Part shown: piece after piece, positions 26,479 to 30,122 of the stretch
How the letters are laid out: each line of letters begins with the position of its first letter
Numbering within the stretch: the stretch's first letter is position 1
Virus record (IMG/VR): IMGVR_UViG_3300021502_000005
Span: 1 to 30,122 of that record
Source of the DNA: a virus
Strand: one strand, 5' to 3'
DNA: 30,122 bases
Translations under genes and position numbers: made by a program
The notes under the pieces: model-generated
Told to the model about the DNA's origin: nothing
What the model saw: the letters and a program-made list of their open reading frames with translations, nothing else
Databases searched by the model: none

Positions 26479-26906
26479 TACTGTTCTCCCTTACAAGCTT
26501 TTTGATGAGACGCAAAACCAGCCCTGCCCTTAATTTCACGTCCACATTTTTCGCAAGTGAACAACTGATAATTCGAATTCTCTGAATGATCTACTGTTTT
26601 TTTGGCAACAACATCAATCATCCCCGCATCCGTCAATATTTGCTTAGGGCCACCATCTTTCATTGTTTGCTCAGTGTCCTTATATTCTATTCCCCACGGC
26701 AGGTGAGCACTACATTTCGGACAAAACATAGTTTGCCAGTCAACCCCGGGTAGCCATGGCGCCGGTAAGCCCCGTTCCGGATGAGCAGACGCAAACATAT
26801 CAGGCGTTAATGGCAGATTAAGCTTGTCTTTATCTATTGTCGCAATCTCTGAATCTTCGCTCATATGTGTACCTTGCAATGAGCATATCATACAGTGTAA
26901 TTTCAT
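26478..26906 (-). CDS. Zinc-finger protein, 142 aa
   Basis: Start taken at ATG 26906, which overlaps the stop of the upstream gene as TAATG and has AGAGGA upstream; an earlier ATG at 26930 lies inside that gene. The protein has C5-x2-C8 near its start, a central CPKC (MFCPKCSAHLPWG) and a C-terminal CEKC-x12-H-x3-C finger (CEKCGREIKGRAGFASHQKA, then C). The middle is acidic. Three Cys pairs suggest two zinc sites. It may bind DNA during packaging or act as a regulator. It lies between the small membrane protein gene and the portal. Confidence 0.78.
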   Translation of the reverse strand: MKLHCMICSLQGTHMSEDSEIATIDKDKLNLPLTPDMFASAHPERGLPAPWLPGVDWQTMFCPKCSAHLPWGIEYKDTEQTMKDGGPKQILTDAGMIDVVAKKTVDHSENSNYQLFTCEKCGREIKGRAGFASHQKACKGEQ

Positions 26907-27103
26907 TATTTCGTATCCTCTTTTAAGCACCTCATGATTTCAGTCTCTTCCGGTTCAGGCTTTTCCACTTTCGGATTAAACCGTTTTTGCAATAGTGGCT
27001 CATTGGTCATTGTCTTGCGTCCCATATAATATCCTAATATTACAAAAATTAAAGCAGTCAATAAGAAACATCCTGCATGTATCAGCATGCTATATTGTAT
27101 CAT
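26906..27103 (-). CDS. Small single-span membrane protein, 65 aa
   Basis: Start taken at ATG 27103, where GGAGG lies five bases upstream, so the gene overlaps the last codons of terL. The 65-residue protein opens with a hydrophobic segment (MLIHAGCFLLTALIFVILGY, residues about 6-25) followed by MGRK and a charged, Glu/Lys-rich tail. It is a likely type I or signal-anchored inner-membrane protein. A holin-like or lysis-inhibition role is conceivable but not shown, and it is too far from any lysis gene to judge. Confidence 0.7.
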   Translation of the reverse strand: MIQYSMLIHAGCFLLTALIFVILGYYMGRKTMTNEPLLQKRFNPKVEKPEPEETEIMRCLKEDTK

Positions 27104-28613
27104 AGAGCCCTCCATCGTCGTAATCGTCTGTTTCTCCCCAGTCATAACCACTTTGATTTACTGGTGATTGTTGTATTTGCTTGCTTGCGTAATCCTCAAA
27201 TGGAGATGCGCTACCCTTCGCTAATGCGTCTAAACGCCTGTCATGTGAGGCTATCCGTGCCTTTGATGCCTTGAGACTCAACGGTCTGGACATACATATA
27301 TGGCAGGCATCATCAAGACAATGGGCCTCGCCCGAATCGTCGATTTCTTCAGGGTTTGTTTTGTGTGTCTGGATCATAGGTATTGTCCGAATAAATTGTT
27401 CACACGTAGAATATATCTGTATCATAGGCCGCTCGCCCTTCACAACTTTCAGCCTCTCCCTAAATTGTCTATATTTCAAGTGCCTGGTTGCGTCCCCTTT
27501 CGTAAGATACAGCCCGTGCCCTGCAAATACTTCCGCAGTCGATTTGCCTTGCCCACCACCCTTATAATCCGGCTTCTTATTGAAACTGTCATGCCCTGCA
27601 TATCTCACCATCGGCGGCCTTATACGTTGCTTTCGCTCTCTCTCAACGATGCCTTCCGCAATCTCTGAATCAACAAGCCGCAGACCCTTATTGATCTCGC
27701 CATTCCAACCATACCACTCAAAAAACCTATACACCCTACCGTCTGCGTCTACCCACCACCATCCGATTGAAAAGGGTGCACCAAACCCCCAGTCAAACGT
27801 CATATATACAGGGGCATTGTCTGGCACGGGGATAGGATCAATTACATGGTGTTCTTTCGAGAAAAAAAACGCCTGCCCCATAAATATTTCCCAGTTCCCG
27901 TCCTTATAGGCCGTGCGGTACGGTTCCGGCAATGCATCTAACCTGTGAATGTAATTAGGGTCTTCTTGCATCAAAATTTCGTTATCTTGCAGGAGCCCTG
28001 GGATATACTGACGTAGCATCCCGCCATCTTTATTTTCTGTACGTTTCAGCTCCATAGGCTTCGCAAAATCAACCCATCTTTCTTTGCAAAAATTGTGGCC
28101 TATGCCCCCTGGGTTGCTTGCACATTCAATCCCAGGGATTTTATGCCGGTATTTTTCTGGTATGGGGAGTGCACACCGGACACGGCCTCGCAGGTAATCA
28201 TAAATAAATTCTGTGAATGTGGTTAATTCGTCTATAATCAATAGATGTATTTCCGCCCCCTGATATTGGAAAACGTCCTGTTCATACTGGCAATGGCAAA
28301 AATGCAACATTGAGCCGTTCGTGAACTCCCATCTCTTGTCGCCTTTCTTGTACGTCAATACTCTGGGGTCGTTCGGGAATTGTTGTAGCGCCGGGAGGAT
28401 GTGATTTTTTTCTAACTCTGGGAATGTTCGGCGAAATAGATACACTTGGAGATTTGGAACTCGCAGACACCAAATTAATGCCTCAAACCGTAATGCCATA
28501 GATTTTCCAGGTCCCGCAGCACCACCATATAAAATCTCATTCGCCGCTGATTTATGGAGTTCCGCTTGTTTCGATTGTGGAATATAATCTATTTTGATTT
28601 GATTTTTTGGCAT
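27090..28613 (-). CDS. terL: Terminase large subunit (packaging ATPase/nuclease)
   Basis: 507 residues. The ATPase domain has a Q-like motif (YIPQSKQAELH), Walker A GAAGPGKS at 31-38, Walker B LLIIDE at 124-129 and coupling motif CASNPGG at 164-170. The nuclease domain (from about 265) has TFDWGFG with D274, then RYAGHD with D342, then HCLDDA with D434/D435, the usual acidic residues of an RNase H-like headful or cos nuclease. It drives DNA into the procapsid and cuts concatemers. Only eight bases separate it from terS. No anomaly in its core. Confidence 0.95.
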   Translation of the reverse strand: MPKNQIKIDYIPQSKQAELHKSAANEILYGGAAGPGKSMALRFEALIWCLRVPNLQVYLFRRTFPELEKNHILPALQQFPNDPRVLTYKKGDKRWEFTNGSMLHFCHCQYEQDVFQYQGAEIHLLIIDELTTFTEFIYDYLRGRVRCALPIPEKYRHKIPGIECASNPGGIGHNFCKERWVDFAKPMELKRTENKDGGMLRQYIPGLLQDNEILMQEDPNYIHRLDALPEPYRTAYKDGNWEIFMGQAFFFSKEHHVIDPIPVPDNAPVYMTFDWGFGAPFSIGWWWVDADGRVYRFFEWYGWNGEINKGLRLVDSEIAEGIVERERKQRIRPPMVRYAGHDSFNKKPDYKGGGQGKSTAEVFAGHGLYLTKGDATRHLKYRQFRERLKVVKGERPMIQIYSTCEQFIRTIPMIQTHKTNPEEIDDSGEAHCLDDACHICMSRPLSLKASKARIASHDRRLDALAKGSASPFEDYASKQIQQSPVNQSGYDWGETDDYDDGGLYDTI

Positions 28614-28621
28614 ATACTCTG

Positions 28622-29122
28622 CTATTCGCCTTTGCTTGGTATCCCGGTAGAAGCCGTCTCGGAGCTTTGTTTTTCAATACTTTCCGGCTCTGGCATGGCG
28701 CTGACCAGTTGCAAGGGGGTTCCGTCTTTTCCTGTGTGCTGAATCTTATCAGTAACTTTCCCTTCAGTTCGATCAAGAAATTCCTTTTGAGCCGTGACAT
28801 TCCCGTCCTCGGCTTCTTTCAGCATAGAATCGTAAACGCTGGTTCTCTGCCTGTACGAGTTTTTTTTACGCAAATCGAGTGCGTCAGAATATATCTGATC
28901 GAGTTCAGCTTTAACAAAATGGAACCGTAATGTCTCTAATGAGATATTAACTATAGCCGCAAGTTTTTTCTGTGATTTCGGCCATGTATTATCCCAGTCC
29001 GCCAAATACGCCAATAAATTCACTCTATGCCGGTCTTTAGCTGTTATTCTTGGTAATTTCTGGTCTTTAACCGTTATTTTCGGTAGTTTTTTGGTAGATT
29101 CCTTGGAAACTTTTTTCTTCAT
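28622..29122 (-). CDS. terS: Terminase small subunit
   Basis: 166 residues. The basic N-terminus holds two near-identical decapeptides, LPKITVKDQK (13-22) and LPRITAKDRH (23-32). A DNA-binding region follows, with WPKSQKKLAAIVNISLETLR as a helix-turn-helix, then a helical oligomerisation region (DALDLRKKNSYRQRTSVYDS) and the conserved-looking AEDGNVTAQKEFLDRTEGK, typical of phage TerS with an N-terminal HTH. GAGG precedes ATG. It recognises the phage genome and directs the large subunit. Place immediately before terL is as expected. Confidence 0.88.
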   Translation of the reverse strand: MKKKVSKESTKKLPKITVKDQKLPRITAKDRHRVNLLAYLADWDNTWPKSQKKLAAIVNISLETLRFHFVKAELDQIYSDALDLRKKNSYRQRTSVYDSMLKEAEDGNVTAQKEFLDRTEGKVTDKIQHTGKDGTPLQLVSAMPEPESIEKQSSETASTGIPSKGE

Positions 29123-29310
29123 AGCATCCTCAATAATAAAATATCAAAACAACAACACACAAACTGCGTCCGCAAAATTGTCAGATACTTTATTTGTCAA
29201 AAAGATGGTCGTTTATTCGTTACTCTAACATTTCGTCAGACGATCGACGTCCGGGCGTTTCAGACGCTGCATAGTTTTATTGAAAAGTTTGCCTTGTGTA
29301 TCTAACTGCT

Positions 29311-29338
29311 ACTATACACAACATATAGCATATTGCAA
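29311..29338 (-). promoter_or_regulatory. Promoter candidate for the terminase operon
   Basis: TTGCAA at 29338-29333, 16-base spacer, TATAGT at 29316-29311 (five of six -10 bases). It would start a leader of about 180 bases before terS. Confidence 0.45.
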
Positions 29339-29477
29339 CAAAATAATAATTAACCATCGCTTTTTGTACATGGCCTAAACCATGCCTTGCCGTCTAATCG
29401 TCCAGCCTCGTGGCTCTCACAGCCTCTGTAACTCATTGAAATCTTTACATAATAATCTATTATAAATAAAGAATTTT

Positions 29478-29506
29478 ATTATACAATGTATCTGTAATTA
29501 TTTTAA
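29478..29506 (-). promoter_or_regulatory. Second minus-strand promoter candidate
   Basis: TTAAAA at 29506-29501, 17-base spacer, perfect TATAAT at 29483-29478. The leader to terS would be about 350 bases and would include the inverted repeats. Confidence 0.4.
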
Positions 29507-29555
29507 TAAGTTGCCGAATATTTGCATATTAGTGCATATTTTATTAATAAAAGAC

Positions 29556-29584
29556 TTGACAACAAACAAGCAACCTGCTAAATT
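29556..29584 (+). promoter_or_regulatory. Sigma70-type promoter for the rightward genes
   Basis: Perfect TTGACA at 29556-29561, 17-base spacer, TAAATT at 29579-29584 with an upstream TGC (extended -10). The predicted start, near 29591, coincides with the first copy of the 19-nt leader repeat. An imperfect palindrome (TTGA...TCAA, 29583-29597) overlaps the start and could be an operator. Confidence 0.75.
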
Positions 29585-29590
29585 GAATTT

Positions 29591-29609
29591 AAATCAACAA
29601 CAAAACAAC
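29591..29609 (+). repeat. 19-nt leader element, copy 1
   Basis: AAATCAACAACAAAACAAC, lying at the predicted transcription start and upstream of the AAGGAG of the first rightward gene. Identical to copy 2. CAA-rich and free of structure, it could enhance translation. Confidence 0.85.
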
Positions 29610-29629
29610 CTTTAAGGAGATTGGGAACC

Positions 29630-29965
29630 ATGAAGTTAAATAAAAAAACAAAATTCGGTTGGAGCTGGACGAATGATGGATATGACAATTTAGCTGATCC
29701 GCCTGAATATATTGGGACAATAAACATTTTGGCAAAAGATGCACCTTGGGAAGACCCCTGTTTTAAAACGAGCAATTACGATTCTACAGCCTCATCTTTT
29801 TTTATTTATGTGGACAAACGTTGGTATAGGCTCATAGAGGAGGACTTTTGGTTGATTAAAAATTACGGAGTTTCCCGGATTAAAGTTAATATTGTCGGCG
29901 TCAACCTTTTCATCGAAGATCGGAACTATATAGAACTCGAAGTATATTCCCCGGGATATGCATAA
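29630..29965 (+). CDS. Hypothetical rightward protein, 111 aa
   Basis: Start at ATG 29630, ten bases after AAGGAG; a TTG at 29621 is too close to the ribosome site. 111 residues, rich in aromatic and acidic residues (KFGWSWTNDGYDNLADPPEY, then KRWYRLIEEDFWLIKNYG), and finishing in beta strands (KVNIVGVNLFIEDRNYIELE). No membrane segment or known motif. It is the first gene of the rightward set and has a consensus-like promoter, so it is probably an early gene, perhaps host-directed. Function unknown. Confidence 0.8.
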   Translation: MKLNKKTKFGWSWTNDGYDNLADPPEYIGTINILAKDAPWEDPCFKTSNYDSTASSFFIYVDKRWYRLIEEDFWLIKNYGVSRIKVNIVGVNLFIEDRNYIELEVYSPGYA

Positions 29966-29983
29966 AATCAACAACAAAACAAC
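29965..29983 (+). repeat. 19-nt leader element, copy 2
   Basis: Identical 19-base copy placed right after the stop of the first rightward gene and before the AAAGGAA of the second. No promoter boxes precede it here, so it is not simply part of a duplicated promoter. Confidence 0.85.
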
Positions 29984-30002
29984 AAATTAAAGGAAAATAA
30001 AA

Positions 30003-30122
30003 ATGGCTGCAGTATATAACGCAACTAAAAAACAAATTGACGATATAATAATTGGCATATCACATAAAATCAAACAGTTCAAAACGCACAGCCTCCCGGA
30101 CGGCTGTAAAATAGGAGGCTTC
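30003..30122 (+). CDS. Partial rightward protein (3' end beyond window)
   Basis: ATG at 30003 with AAAGGAA upstream; 40 codons are seen without a stop. The product begins MAAVYNATKKQIDDIIIGIS and continues with a basic stretch (HKIKQFKTH) and LPDGCKIGGF. Too short to classify. Shared leader element and orientation place it in the same unit as the 111-residue gene. Confidence 0.65.
   Translation, partial: MAAVYNATKKQIDDIIIGISHKIKQFKTHSLPDGCKIGGF

Larger units (their letters stand above)
29123..29555. promoter_or_regulatory. Divergent control region between terminase and rightward genes
   Basis: No gene is seen. The part near 29440-29555 is very AT-rich. Between 29370 and 29440 there are short inverted repeats (CATGG/CCATG around CCTAAA) and a set AGCC...GGCT...AGCC that allows two alternative hairpins. 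Near 29240 lie adjacent palindromes CGATCG and GACGTC. Several minus-strand promoter candidates are present (separate entries). Confidence 0.6.

Noticed and set aside
29172-29200. TTGACA on the minus strand ahead of terS as a promoter
   Set aside because: The -35 is perfect, but the base positions 17 nt on read TTTTGC, a very poor -10.
29240-29295. Minus-strand 15-codon ORF (MQRLKRPDVDRLTKC) as a leader peptide
   Set aside because: No ribosome site precedes it and nothing downstream suggests an attenuator of this kind.
29385-29450. tRNA-like or CRISPR-like segment (several GC-rich arms, ATTGAAAT end)
   Set aside because: No T-arm or acceptor stem could be matched, and the segment occurs only once, so neither a tRNA nor an array is supported.

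Overview
This window is a piece of a double-stranded DNA tailed phage, or of a prophage, seen mainly from its virion-assembly side. About 29 kb is read leftward on the minus strand. It follows the classic order: small terminase, large terminase, portal, zinc-ribbon protein, scaffold, major capsid protein, decoration candidate, head-tail adaptor, nozzle-like protein, then a string of beta-rich tail proteins, a coiled-coil virion protein, and finally a giant multidomain protein that runs off the left edge. The portal is P22-like in length. The adaptor and nozzle follow the capsid genes directly, and no tape measure, sheath or tube gene is visible, so a short-tailed (podovirus-like) particle is the best fit. 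The host cannot be named from the sequence. Strong Shine-Dalgarno sites and sigma70-like promoters fit an ordinary bacterial host.

Region by region, all coordinates in the window. 1-8880: an open frame of 2,960 codons with no stop, a 'polyvalent' protein. Moving toward its C-terminus I see an ADP-ribosyltransferase-like domain, a ParB-like domain, a RadC/JAB domain with an intact HxHPSG motif, two separate HExxH zincin sites and a conserved helical region. 8883-16897: tail and internal virion proteins, including one with 21-residue repeats and one carrying several long G tracts. 16908-18837: small tail proteins, the nozzle candidate and a 58-residue basic protein. 18848-23119: adaptor, two structural proteins, capsid, scaffold and zinc ribbon. 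23120-23517: a control segment with a promoter candidate, a leader, a strong terminator and a tiny ORF. 23518-29122: DNA-packaging genes with three small accessory genes between terL and the portal. 29123-29629: a divergent control region. 29630-30122: the start of a rightward gene set, two genes seen, each preceded by the same 19-nt leader element.

The genes look like a late unit: terminase and portal package DNA into a scaffolded capsid, adaptor and nozzle close the vertex, beta-rich proteins build the tail, and the last large proteins are candidates for ejected internal proteins. The most interesting items are the giant polyvalent protein, the G/A homopolymer tracts in one tail gene, a terminator placed directly against the ribosome-binding site of the first capsid-operon gene, and a possible pseudoknot abutting the ribosome-binding site downstream of the capsid gene.
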